Source: Brevundimonas sp. EYE_349 (lineage in GTDB: Bacteria > Pseudomonadota > Alphaproteobacteria > Caulobacterales > Caulobacteraceae). Taken from it: DNA of 64,000 bases. The DNA is taken from contig NZ_JAHXPB010000005.1 of NCBI RefSeq assembly GCF_023147505.1, forward strand, positions 186,001 through 250,000. The letters are read 5' to 3'. The translations under genes and the position numbers were made by a program. Positions 37,250 to 44,863 of this stretch are shown here, piece by piece; the first letter of the stretch is position 1, and the number at the start of each line of letters is the position of its first letter. Below the pieces are notes generated by a model that saw only the letters and a list, made by a program, of their open reading frames with translations, did no database searches and was not told the origin of the DNA.

Positions 37250-37789
37250 ATGGTTCGTCTGTTCGCCGCCCTGACCCTGCCGCCCGATGTCGCCGACACG
37301 CTGACGCGCCGCCAGTCGGGCCTGCCCGGCGCGCGGTGGCGGCCGCTGGAGGCGCTGCACGTGACCCTGGCGTTCTATGGAGAGATGGACGAACGGCGCG
37401 CCGACGACCTGACCTCGGAACTGGCGCGCGTGGCCGGCGCCCCCTTCGAGATCGCATTGAAAGGCGTCGGCGCCTTTGGCGACGACCACCGCAGCCACAC
37501 CCTGTGGGCCGGGGTGGAGACGCCCAATGAACGGCTGTCGGTCTTAGCCGGGCGCTGCAAGGCGGCGGGCCAGCGCGCGGGCGTGGCGATGGAGGCGCGC
37601 GACTATCGTCCCCATGTCACCCTGGCCTATCTGAAGCCCCAGACCAATCCCGACCGCATCGGCGCCTGGATGGCCGGGCACAATCTGCTGCATTCGCCGC
37701 CGATCCGCATCGACCGCTTCGGCCTGTATTCCAGCGTCCTGACCGAAGGCGCCAGCCATTACGAACTGGAACGGGAGTATCCCTTGTGA
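37250..37789 (+). CDS. thpR: RNA 2',3'-cyclic phosphodiesterase ThpR
   Basis: A 179-residue member of the 2H phosphoesterase family (LigT). The two HxTx catalytic tetrapeptides are in LHVTLAFYG (near residue 38) and PHVTLAYLK (near residue 123). The N-terminus MVRLFAALTLPP is typical. It hydrolyses 2',3'-cyclic phosphate on RNA ends in vitro; its cellular role is uncertain. It overlaps the next gene by four bases (GTGA, 37786-37789). Confidence 0.94.
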   Translation: MVRLFAALTLPPDVADTLTRRQSGLPGARWRPLEALHVTLAFYGEMDERRADDLTSELARVAGAPFEIALKGVGAFGDDHRSHTLWAGVETPNERLSVLAGRCKAAGQRAGVAMEARDYRPHVTLAYLKPQTNPDRIGAWMAGHNLLHSPPIRIDRFGLYSSVLTEGASHYELEREYPL

Positions 37790-38367
37790 ACGACGCCTAC
37801 GCCGTTCCACCCCATGTGATCCTGGGCCCCACGCTGGAAACCGAGCGGCTGATCCTGCGTCCGCCAGGGATTGAGGACTTTCCGCGCTGGGCCGACTTCA
37901 TGGCCGACGCCGAAACCACCCGCTTCATCGGCGGCGTCCAGCCCGCGCCGCAGGTCTGGCGTCTGATTTGCACCGTCGCCGGCATGTGGGCCCTGACCGG
38001 CGAGGCGATGTTCTCCATCCTGGAGAAGTCGACCGGCCGATGGATCGGCCGGATCGGCCCGCTGCACCCCTATGGCTGGCCCGGCCGCGAGGTGGGCTGG
38101 AGCCTGCACCGCGACGCCACGGGCAAGGGTTATGCGGTCGAAGCCGCCGCCGCGACCCTGGACTACGCCTTCGACGTGCTGGGCTGGGAGGATGTGATCC
38201 ATTGCGTCGCGCCCGACAACGCGGCCTCGGCGGCGGTCGCCGCGCGGTTGGGATCGCGCAATCGCGGCCCCGGCGTCCTGCCCGAGCCGCTGCAGGACGA
38301 CGTCGTGGACCTGTGGGGCCAGACGCGCGCGGAATGGGCGATCAACCGACAGGCTTTGGGGCGCTGA
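37786..38367 (+). CDS. GNAT-family N-acetyltransferase (RimJ/RimL-like)
   Basis: A 193-residue acetyltransferase of the RimJ/RimL group (Acetyltransf_3). The N-terminal LETERLILRPPGIEDFPRW is diagnostic; the acetyl-CoA-binding loop is at GREVGWSLHRDATGKGYAVEA (about residues 102-122), and a distal IHCVAPDNAASAAVAARLG completes the fold. The GTG start at 37786 overlaps the thpR stop, implying coupling. The substrate is unknown. Confidence 0.9.
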   Translation: MNDAYAVPPHVILGPTLETERLILRPPGIEDFPRWADFMADAETTRFIGGVQPAPQVWRLICTVAGMWALTGEAMFSILEKSTGRWIGRIGPLHPYGWPGREVGWSLHRDATGKGYAVEAAAATLDYAFDVLGWEDVIHCVAPDNAASAAVAARLGSRNRGPGVLPEPLQDDVVDLWGQTRAEWAINRQALGR

Positions 38368-38420
38368 CAACCGATCACGGCTGCAATCCGTATTCCCTTC
38401 ATACCGAACGAGGATCGCCC

Positions 38421-38945
38421 GTGTTCCGCGCCAGCCTGATCGCCGCCTCCGCCGCCCTCGCCTTCCTGCCCGCGACGACCTTGGCCCAGGCGTCCAGCGT
38501 CGATCTGGATCGGTTCGACGGCCGCTGGTTCGAGATCGAACGCAATCACAACACCATCCAGAAAGACTGCAGCCGCGCGCAGATCGACTTCGCCCCGCTG
38601 GGCGCCGCCGACCGCTACGCCATCGCAGTGGCCTGCACCCGTCTCGCCGACGGCAGGGTGGAGGTGTTGCGCGCCAACGCCCGCGTCACCGACACCACGA
38701 CCAACGCTAAGTTCCGGTTCAGCCTGACCGGCCTGCTCAGTTTCGGCGGCTTGGCGGGTCAGAACTACTGGGTCTACGACCATGCGCCGGACTACAGCTG
38801 GGCCATCATGGGCCTGCCGGACAAGTCGAACTGGTGGATCTGGCACCGCAATCAGAACGCTTCCCAGGTCGAGCGCGACCGCATCCTGGTCCGCGTCCGC
38901 GCCCTGGGCTTTCCCACTGGGCGACTGGTCCACACCGGTCTGTAA
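38421..38945 (+). CDS. Lipocalin-family (Blc-like) exported protein
   Basis: A 174-residue protein with a signal peptide (residues 1-22, ending TTLAQA) and a lipocalin fold. The GxW signature is FDGRWFEIER near residue 34; the later NYWVYDHAPDYSWAIMGLPD and the terminal RILVRVRALGF match bacterial outer-membrane lipocalins. There is no lipobox cysteine, so it is probably soluble and periplasmic, unlike E. coli Blc. The GTG start at 38421 has AGGA six bases upstream. It likely binds lipids or hydrophobic ligands. Confidence 0.85.
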   Translation: MFRASLIAASAALAFLPATTLAQASSVDLDRFDGRWFEIERNHNTIQKDCSRAQIDFAPLGAADRYAIAVACTRLADGRVEVLRANARVTDTTTNAKFRFSLTGLLSFGGLAGQNYWVYDHAPDYSWAIMGLPDKSNWWIWHRNQNASQVERDRILVRVRALGFPTGRLVHTGL

Positions 38946-38963
38946 AGGCGACGCTTGCGATGG

Positions 38964-38978
38964 GAACGTAGGCGGAAC
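38964..38978 (+). promoter_or_regulatory. SOS box (LexA site) GAAC-N7-GAAC before mmcB
   Basis: GAAC (38964-38967), seven bases, GAAC (38975-38978) is the reverse complement of the alphaproteobacterial LexA site GTTC-N7-GTTC. It is 13 bases upstream of the mmcB ATG, a position suited to repression. As the gene family was named for mitomycin C induction, the fit between site and gene is good. Confidence 0.75.
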
Positions 38979-38991
38979 ATAAGCTTGCGGC

Positions 38992-39435
38992 ATGTCCGCC
39001 GCCGTCCATCTCGAACTTGTCTTCAGCCGCCCGGAGACGACCCTGTCGGTGACGCGGGGCGCTGCGCGTCTACTGATGGACATGGGCTATGCGCCGCTGT
39101 TGGAGGTGTGCCTGCCCAACGGCCGGCGGGCCGACGTTATGGGGATCGGGCGCAAGGGCGACATCGCGATCTGCGAGGTCAAGTCCGGCGTCGACGACTA
39201 TCGCGTCGATCGCAAATGGCAGGAGTACGGCCCCTTCTGCGACGCCTTCTACTTCGCCGTGGCGCCCGAGTTTCCGCAGACCATCCTGCCGGGCGAACCG
39301 GGTCTGATCGTCGCCGACGGCTTCGGCGGGGCGGTGGTGCGCCCGGCGGGCGTCACGCCGCTGGCGCCGGCGCGCCGCAAGGCCCTGACCCTGGCCTTCG
39401 CCCGGCTGGGCGCCATGCGGACGATGCGGGACTAA
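38992..39435 (+). CDS. mmcB: MmcB-family DNA repair protein
   Basis: A 147-residue protein of the MmcB family, damage-inducible in Caulobacter. The fold looks like a PD-(D/E)xK nuclease: RRADVMGIGRKGDIAICEVKSGVDDYRVD (about residues 44-72) supplies D..ExK-type residues (E65, K67). A putative nuclease role in DNA repair is inferred from this motif and from SOS control. The stop overlaps the convergent NlpC/P60 gene by four bases. Confidence 0.9.
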   Translation: MSAAVHLELVFSRPETTLSVTRGAARLLMDMGYAPLLEVCLPNGRRADVMGIGRKGDIAICEVKSGVDDYRVDRKWQEYGPFCDAFYFAVAPEFPQTILPGEPGLIVADGFGGAVVRPAGVTPLAPARRKALTLAFARLGAMRTMRD

Positions 39436-40217
39436 AGCCGGCGGAACAGGGCGGTTTCGAATCCTTCGGCGATCAGCCGCGCCTCGACCTCGGCGAGTGG
39501 TTCGATGACCACTCCCTTGCCGCCCGTGGCGTGGATGATCCGCTCGCCGTCCAGCATCAAGGCCGAATGACCGGTCCAGTCTTGATCGCCTTTAGGCGCC
39601 CGCCAGACGACGATGTCGTTGCGCCGGGCGTCGCCGGCGGCGATCGCCCGTCCGAGCAGCGCCTGGGCGTCCGACCGGCGCGGGCCGGCCAGGCCGCAGG
39701 CCAGCAGCGCCTGCTGCACCAGGCCCGAACAGTCGGTGGAGATCGAGGATCGCGCGCCCAGGACATGCGGTCTCCCCAGCAGTCGCTCGGCCACCGCGAC
39801 CAGATCGGTCTCGAAGAGGCCGACAGGGCTGAGATCGCCCGCATCCAGCCCCTCGCGCCCCTCGATCACCAAGGCGTTCAGCGGCAGGGCCGCGTCCACG
39901 GCCGCCACCCGATGCGTCGCCAGAGGCGCACCGGCCGACAGACTGTCGGCCACCACCCAACCGACCACGCCATCGCGCCGCGCCCGGCCCCAGGCCCGGC
40001 CGTTCGACCGTTCCAGAACGTCGAAAATTTCGCCATGCAGCAGCTGATCGATCCGCACTTCGGCGTCCGACAGCACGTCCGCCACCGCCACGCGGCAATG
40101 CATCGCCTCGGTCGCGCGATAGGCCTCGGCGCGCACCAGACCCTCCAACGCCTGTTCGGCGAGGTCGGGACGGGCGAGGCGGTCGCCGGGCGGAACAAGA
40201 TCGAGGACGTCGGTCAA
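39432..40217 (-). CDS. NlpC/P60 (C40) peptidoglycan hydrolase-like protein
   Basis: A 261-residue protein with an SH3b-like region (about residues 35-95) and a C-terminal NlpC/P60 domain: catalytic Cys in STDCSGLVQQALL (near residue 165) and His in DWTGHSALML (near 216). It has no signal peptide at the assigned start, as is common in alphaproteobacterial members. The start is TTG 40217 by frame extent; no ATG or GTG lies near. It would cut cell-wall peptide cross-links or a related gamma-glutamyl bond. Confidence 0.85.
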   Translation of the reverse strand: MTDVLDLVPPGDRLARPDLAEQALEGLVRAEAYRATEAMHCRVAVADVLSDAEVRIDQLLHGEIFDVLERSNGRAWGRARRDGVVGWVVADSLSAGAPLATHRVAAVDAALPLNALVIEGREGLDAGDLSPVGLFETDLVAVAERLLGRPHVLGARSSISTDCSGLVQQALLACGLAGPRRSDAQALLGRAIAAGDARRNDIVVWRAPKGDQDWTGHSALMLDGERIIHATGGKGVVIEPLAEVEARLIAEGFETALFRRL

Positions 40218-40384
40218 CGTGAACTCGCGTGATTGAGCCCACAGCCTTATCCCCCGATGGCTTAGGGGCCGTTAACGCGCATCGCTTTTTCGAAGGAAAT
40301 CAACAGAACTGCGTTCTTCGGCTGCCCGCCCATCTTGAAGCGTCGCCGCAAGCGCCCACGTCGGAAAGCATTGCGAATGCGGGG

Positions 40385-40870
40385 GTGGAGCGTATCGTGC
40401 TGGTGTTTCTCTTGTTGTCGATCCTGTTCGGGCTGACCGCCTTTGATCGCAGCGCGGCGGGCGAGGCGCTGCGTCGCGCCCTGGTCCAGGCGCCCGCGCG
40501 TATGCTGGGGCGGGTGGCGCGCGGCCAGATCATCGGCCTTTTGCTGGTCGCCGTAATGATAGTTGTCGCGACCCTTGTGTTCGAGGCCGAGGGATTGAAG
40601 CTGGCGGCGATGGCGGCGCCCGACCTGATCGGCTGGGTGTTGATGTTCGACGTTACGGTCCTGTTCGACCTGATTATGTCGGCCATCAGCCTGAAAGCCT
40701 TGGCCGGCTGGCGCGGCCTGTCCCATGTCGCGACCGCCCTGCGAAGAAGAACCCTGCAAAGGATTGAGCGTCTGGGCGCTCGCCAAGTCCGACGCCCTCG
40801 CAAGCCACGCCGCTCGCGTCCGCCACGCCCCGGATCGGATGAGGCCGAACCGGGTCTGGTCTTCGCCTAG
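40385..40870 (+). CDS. Small membrane protein, unknown function
   Basis: About 161 residues with three hydrophobic segments: residues about 3-17, 47-66 (IIGLLLVAVMIVVATLVF) and 83-101, then a strongly basic C-terminal tail (RRPRKPRRSRPP region). I do not recognise a family. The start is uncertain: GTG 40385 begins directly at the first helix; the open frame reaches GTG 40229 but that part overlaps the promoter region of the gene on the other strand and reads as non-membrane sequence. Confidence 0.55.
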   Translation: MERIVLVFLLLSILFGLTAFDRSAAGEALRRALVQAPARMLGRVARGQIIGLLLVAVMIVVATLVFEAEGLKLAAMAAPDLIGWVLMFDVTVLFDLIMSAISLKALAGWRGLSHVATALRRRTLQRIERLGARQVRRPRKPRRSRPPRPGSDEAEPGLVFA

Positions 40871-40906
40871 GACCAATCGACATTCAGTCGGTCGAAATCT
40901 TAGATC

Positions 40907-40946
40907 GTCATTCCGGGGCGGAGCGAAGCGAAGAACCCGGAATGAC
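40907..40946. repeat. REP-like palindrome
   Basis: A perfect 11-base inverted repeat, GTCATTCCGGG (40907-40917) and CCCGGAATGAC (40936-40946), with an 18-base loop containing GAGCGAAGCGAAG. This matches the widespread alphaproteobacterial extragenic palindrome of the form ATTCCGGG...CCCGGAAT. It sits between a membrane-protein gene and the end of the aminopeptidase gene and may also act as a transcript end. No second copy was seen in this window. Confidence 0.75.
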
Positions 40947-40980
40947 AGTATCGGGGCTGAATGTGGATCAAGCCTAGCGC

Positions 40981-42375
40981 TTACCCCGGATAGCGCTGCT
41001 TCAGCATGGCGTAGCACGCGCGCAAGGCCTGGGCCTCGCCGCCTTCGGGCCAGCCGGGCCGCGCGCGCGGGTTCCAGGCGAAGATGTCCATGTGCGCCCA
41101 GGCGCCGGTCGCCGGGGCGAACTTCTGCAGGAACAGGGCGGCCGTGACCGATCCGGCCTGGGCCCAGCCGGCCGGGTCGTTCCTGAGGTCCGCGATCTCC
41201 GCGTCCAGCGCCGCGCGATAGCCGGACCACAGGGGCATTCGCCACAGCGGATCGCGCACCTCGGCCGCCGCCGCCAGCAACTGACCGGCCAGCGTCTCGT
41301 CATCAGTATAGAGCGGCGGCAGCTCCGGCCCCAGGGCGATCCGCGCCGCGCCGGTCAGGGTGGCGAAGTCCAGCGTCAGGTCCGGCTCGTGCTCGCCCGC
41401 CCGCGTCAGGGCGTCGGCCAGAATCAGCCGGCCCTCGGCGTCCGTATTGCCGACTTCGATGGTCAGCCCTTTTCGGCTGTTCAGGATGTCGCCGGGGCGG
41501 AAGGCGTCGCCGGACACCGAATTCTCCACCGCCGCCACGATCACCACCAGACGCACCGGCAGGTCCGCCTGCATCAGCAGTCGCCCCAGAGCCAGGGCAT
41601 GGGCTGACCCGCCCATATCCTTCTTCATGTTGCGCATGCCGGCGGCGGGCTTCAGATCCAGCCCGCCGGTGTCGAACACCACCCCCTTGCCCACCAGGGC
41701 CACCAGCGGCAGGTCGGTCCGGTCCAGCTTCCAGCCGATCTCGATCAGCCGCGGCGCGCGGTGCGGGGCGGCGGCGCGGCCGACGGCATGGATAGCCGGG
41801 TAGTTTTCGTCCAGCAGGGCGTCGCCCTTCGTCACCGCGATGTTCGCCCCGGCGCTCTCTGCGATCTCACGCGCGATGGTCTCGATCTGCAGCGGTCCCA
41901 TGTCGGCGGCGGGGGTATCGACCATCTCGCGCGCCAGGGCGCAGGCGGCGGCGATGCGCGAGGCCTCGGCCGCGTCCAGCCCTTCGGGCGCGACCAGCCT
42001 GACCGGCGCCCGATCCGGCCGCGCCTTGTAGCGGTCGAACACATAGGTCCCGAGCAGGAAGGCCAGGGTTGCCTGATGGGCCGCGTCCGCCGCCTCGATC
42101 TCCAGCCGATACAGGCCGCCCGGCAGGCGCGCCGACAGGCCCCGCGCCGTCATCGGATCGAACACTTGGCCCGCGCCCATCAGCACCTCGGCCGGCGCGC
42201 CGTCGGCGCCGGCGACGACCAGCAGCTGTCCCGCCTTGCCCTCGAACCCGTTCAGCGCCGCCCAGCGGCCCGCAGCGCCGTCCAGGGCCTGACCTGCCGA
42301 TACGATGCGGATCGGCACGGCGTCCGCGCCGTCGGCGGCGGCGGCGGCGACCAGAAGGGGATGCAGGGCGGACAT
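40981..42375 (-). CDS. Leucyl aminopeptidase family protein (M17)
   Basis: A 464-residue cytosolic M17 metallo-aminopeptidase. Zinc ligands and active-site residues lie in VALVGKGVVFDTGGLDLKP (Lys and Asp ligands), MRNMKKDMGGSAHAL, and the family signature NTDAEGRLILADAL; the C-terminal hexamer interface region is also present. ATG 42375 gives the typical short N-terminal domain. The open frame continues antisense far upstream, which is a composition artefact. It is divergent from a TPR gene across a 90-base spacer with a CtrA-like site. Confidence 0.94.
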   Translation of the reverse strand: MSALHPLLVAAAAADGADAVPIRIVSAGQALDGAAGRWAALNGFEGKAGQLLVVAGADGAPAEVLMGAGQVFDPMTARGLSARLPGGLYRLEIEAADAAHQATLAFLLGTYVFDRYKARPDRAPVRLVAPEGLDAAEASRIAAACALAREMVDTPAADMGPLQIETIAREIAESAGANIAVTKGDALLDENYPAIHAVGRAAAPHRAPRLIEIGWKLDRTDLPLVALVGKGVVFDTGGLDLKPAAGMRNMKKDMGGSAHALALGRLLMQADLPVRLVVIVAAVENSVSGDAFRPGDILNSRKGLTIEVGNTDAEGRLILADALTRAGEHEPDLTLDFATLTGAARIALGPELPPLYTDDETLAGQLLAAAAEVRDPLWRMPLWSGYRAALDAEIADLRNDPAGWAQAGSVTAALFLQKFAPATGAWAHMDIFAWNPRARPGWPEGGEAQALRACYAMLKQRYPG

Positions 42376-42394
42376 GGGCGGCCTCGAAACGCGG

Positions 42395-42409
42395 TTAACC
42401 ATTGGTTGA
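42395..42409. promoter_or_regulatory. Near-consensus CtrA site TTAA-N7-TTGA
   Basis: TTAA (42395-42398), seven bases, TTGA (42406-42409) differs from the TTAA-N7-TTAA CtrA consensus at one base. It lies in the spacer between divergent aminopeptidase (start 42375) and TPR (start 42466) genes, so it could serve either. With one mismatch this is only suggestive. Confidence 0.35.
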
Positions 42410-42465
42410 CGCAGAGCGGCGACCCTGAGCGCGCTAAAGACCCAAGGACCGTTCGGACCTTTCCC

Positions 42466-43320
42466 ATGTCGCCCATGCCTGTCCTGATCGCAACCGTCGC
42501 CCTGACGGGTCTGACGACGACCCTGACCGTCGCGCCCGCCATGGCCGCCGATCCCGCGCCGGTCGCGGCCCAGCAGCAGCGCGCGTCCTCGTCGGCCGAG
42601 GTGCGGGCCACCTATGATCGGATGGATGCGTTGTCGCGTTCGGTCTTCTGGGCTTCGGAGCAGCAGGCCGATCCAACCAATGCGGTCGCGGGCGTCAAAC
42701 TGGCTCAGGCCCTGCGCGAACTGGGCCGCTACGACCAGGCTGCCGAGGCGGCCCAAGCCACGCTGAACATGAAGCCGACCGACCTGGACGCCCTGCTGGA
42801 GCTGGGTCGCGCCCATATTGCGCGCGGCCAGGCGTTTTACGGCGTCGCCCCGCTGGAGAAGGCGCGCGACCTGGCGCCGCGCGACTGGCGGGCCTATTCG
42901 CTGCTGGGCGTGGCCTATGAGCAGGTGCGGCGCTTCGACGACGCGCGCGCCGCCTGGAACCAGGCGCTGGTCCTGTCGCCCAACAACCCCGACGTCCTGG
43001 CCAACGCCGCCACCGCCGCCCTGACGCAAGGGGATGCGCCGGGCGCCGAGACCCTGCTGCGTCGCGCCGCCGCCCAGCCGACCGCCTCGGCCAAGGTGCG
43101 CCAGAACCTGGCCCTGGCGCTGGGTCTGCAGGGCAAGATGGGCGAGGCGGAGCAGATCCTGCGCCGCGAACTGCCGCCGGAACAGGCCGAACAGAACCTG
43201 CGCTGGCTGCGCGCCCGCGCCGCGCCGGGCGCGACGCCGACCACCGCGTCGGCTCAGGCCCCCGCCCCGACTGCGACGACCGACACGGCCCGGACTTGGA
43301 ATTCGCTGCAAGGCGGGTGA
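42466..43320 (+). CDS. Exported tetratricopeptide-repeat protein
   Basis: A 284-residue protein with a signal peptide (residues about 1-27, ending APAMAA) and at least four TPR units (about residues 60-215), seen in repeats such as LAQALRELGRYDQAAEAAQATL and LLGVAYEQVRRFDDARAAWNQAL. The C-terminal 50 residues are Ala/Thr/Pro-rich. It resembles TadD-type pilus-assembly TPR proteins in length, but no tad genes are near, so the role is open. A near-consensus CtrA site lies 57 bases upstream. Confidence 0.82.
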   Translation: MSPMPVLIATVALTGLTTTLTVAPAMAADPAPVAAQQQRASSSAEVRATYDRMDALSRSVFWASEQQADPTNAVAGVKLAQALRELGRYDQAAEAAQATLNMKPTDLDALLELGRAHIARGQAFYGVAPLEKARDLAPRDWRAYSLLGVAYEQVRRFDDARAAWNQALVLSPNNPDVLANAATAALTQGDAPGAETLLRRAAAQPTASAKVRQNLALALGLQGKMGEAEQILRRELPPEQAEQNLRWLRARAAPGATPTTASAQAPAPTATTDTARTWNSLQGG

Positions 43321-43362
43321 TCCGACCGTTGCGGCGGCCGCCCGCGCATGGTGGATGAGGCC

Positions 43363-44022
43363 ATGACTTTCCTCCCCGCGTCCCGCGCCTATCAGGCCTT
43401 CCTGTTCGACATGGACGGCACGTTGATCACCTCGACCGCCGCCGCCGAAAGGGTCTGGACCCGCTGGGCGGAGCGGCACGGTCTGGACGCGGCGGCTTTG
43501 CTGTCCGTCATGCACGGCGTGCGGGCCGTCGACACCATCCGGCGCCAGAACCTGCCCGACATCGACCTGAACGCCGAGGTCGCCTGGGTGGAGCGCGGCG
43601 AGATCGAGGATGTCGAGGGCGTGGCGCCCATTCCCGGCGCCATCGATTTCATCGCACGCCTGCCGCCCGACCGCTGGGCCGTGGTGACATCCGCCTCGGT
43701 CCCGCTCGCCCGCGCCCGGCTGAAGGCCGCCGGCGTCACGCCGCCCGCCGTCCTGATCACCGCCGAGGACGTCGAACGCGGCAAGCCCGACCCCGCCGGC
43801 TATCTGAAGGCCGCCGTCACCCTGGGCTTCGACATCGCCGACTGCCTGGTGTTCGAGGACGCCGAGGCGGGCGTCCAGGCCGGCGAAGCGGCTGGCGCCG
43901 ACGTGGTCGTCGTCACCGCCGCCTGGACCCACCCGCTGGAGACGGATCACCCGAAGCTGGTCGACTATGCGGACGTGACGCTCGAGGTCGGCGCGGACGG
44001 CGCCCTGACTGTAAAAATCTAG
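43363..44022 (+). CDS. HAD-superfamily hydrolase, sugar-phosphatase-like
   Basis: A 219-residue HAD subfamily IA phosphatase. Motif I is FLFDMDGTLI (near residue 13), motif II VVTSAS, motif III GKPDPAGY and motif IV LVFEDAEAGVQAG. The sequence resembles YfbT/glycerol-phosphatase-type enzymes. An ATG five codons upstream (43348) is an alternative start with no better ribosome site. The natural substrate is unknown. Confidence 0.88.
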   Translation: MTFLPASRAYQAFLFDMDGTLITSTAAAERVWTRWAERHGLDAAALLSVMHGVRAVDTIRRQNLPDIDLNAEVAWVERGEIEDVEGVAPIPGAIDFIARLPPDRWAVVTSASVPLARARLKAAGVTPPAVLITAEDVERGKPDPAGYLKAAVTLGFDIADCLVFEDAEAGVQAGEAAGADVVVVTAAWTHPLETDHPKLVDYADVTLEVGADGALTVKI

Positions 44023-44094
44023 GCGGCCATTCTCTCTCCATGCATCCGGGAGGGAGAGGTTTCGCAGCGGCGGCGAACAGCCTATCTTCGCCCC

Positions 44095-44550
44095 ATGATC
44101 GACGATCTCTACAGCGCCCGTATCCTGACGTTGGCGGCGAACCTGCCGCACGCCGGCCGGCTGCCTCAGCCGGACGGCACCGGTGAACGGACAGCCAAGC
44201 TGTGCGGGTCGCGGGCGACGGTGGATGTGACGCTGGACGATCAGGCCCGCGTCGCCGGCTTCGCCCAGGACGTGAAGGCCTGCGCCCTGGGTCAGGCCGC
44301 CGCCGGGGTGCTGGGCCAGCACGTCATGGGCGCAGCCGTCCAAGACATCCGGGATGCGCGCGACGCCATGGTCGCCATGCTGAAGTCTGGCGGCGACGGC
44401 CCCGTCGGTCGGTTCGAGGATCTGCGCCTGCTGAAACAGGTCGCCGACTATCCCGCCCGCCACGCCTCGACCCTGGTGTCGCTGGAGGCGACGCTGGAGG
44501 CCATGAACGCGGCGCTGGCCGCCCGAACTCGCCTCGCCGGCGCGGCCTGA
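44095..44550 (+). CDS. IscU-like Fe-S cluster scaffold protein
   Basis: A 151-residue NifU_N/IscU-type protein. It has the conserved cysteines in TAKLCGSRATVDV (near residue 37) and VKACALGQAAAG (near residue 63); the third scaffold cysteine is not obvious, and the region after residue 100 (FEDLRLLKQVADYPARHASTLV) diverges from SUF/ISC scaffolds. Its partners are not nearby; yidD and thrS follow. It may be an A-type or variant scaffold rather than canonical IscU. Confidence 0.8.
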   Translation: MIDDLYSARILTLAANLPHAGRLPQPDGTGERTAKLCGSRATVDVTLDDQARVAGFAQDVKACALGQAAAGVLGQHVMGAAVQDIRDARDAMVAMLKSGGDGPVGRFEDLRLLKQVADYPARHASTLVSLEATLEAMNAALAARTRLAGAA

Positions 44551-44596
44551 CGGGCACGACCGGTTGATCCCCCTTCTGTGACAGGGGATAAGCGCG

Positions 44597-44860
44597 GTGA
44601 ACCCTCATCAGCCCCCGGCGAAGGGACGAATGTCTCTCTATGAACGCGGCGTGCGCGCGGCCCATCGGGGCTACAAGCTGACGCTGTCCCCCCTGATCGG
44701 CCAGCAGTGCCGGTTTCTGCCGACCTGTTCGGACTATGGGCGCGACGCCCTTATCCGGCATGGACCGGTGCGGGGGGGATGGCTCACCGTGCGCCGCCTC
44801 TGTAAATGCCATCCCTTCGGGGGATCGGGATACGACCCGGTCCCGCCAGTTAAAGACTGA
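44597..44860 (+). CDS. yidD: Membrane protein insertion efficiency factor YidD
   Basis: An 87-residue membrane-associated protein assisting YidC-dependent insertion. The family core [21 protein letters not shown] (from about residue 24) followed by [12 protein letters not shown] and the C-terminal [15 protein letters not shown] is complete. The start is GTG 44597; an ATG at 44630 would trim the N-terminus by 11 residues. It is three bases before thrS, so probably cotranscribed. Confidence 0.95.
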   Translation: MNPHQPPAKGRMSLYERGVRAAHRGYKLTLSPLIGQQCRFLPTCSDYGRDALIRHGPVRGGWLTVRRLCKCHPFGGSGYDPVPPVKD

Positions 44861-44863
44861 CAC

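Noticed and set aside
40229-40384. An extended N-terminus for the small membrane protein from GTG 40229.
   Set aside because: It covers the spacer with the oppositely oriented NlpC/P60 gene and does not read like a signal or membrane segment.
42376-44463. A very long open minus-strand frame continuing upstream of the aminopeptidase gene (about 1,160 codons in all).
   Set aside because: It is antisense to the TPR, HAD and IscU-like genes, has no homology-like motifs, and is a known effect of high GC; the real start is ATG 42375.
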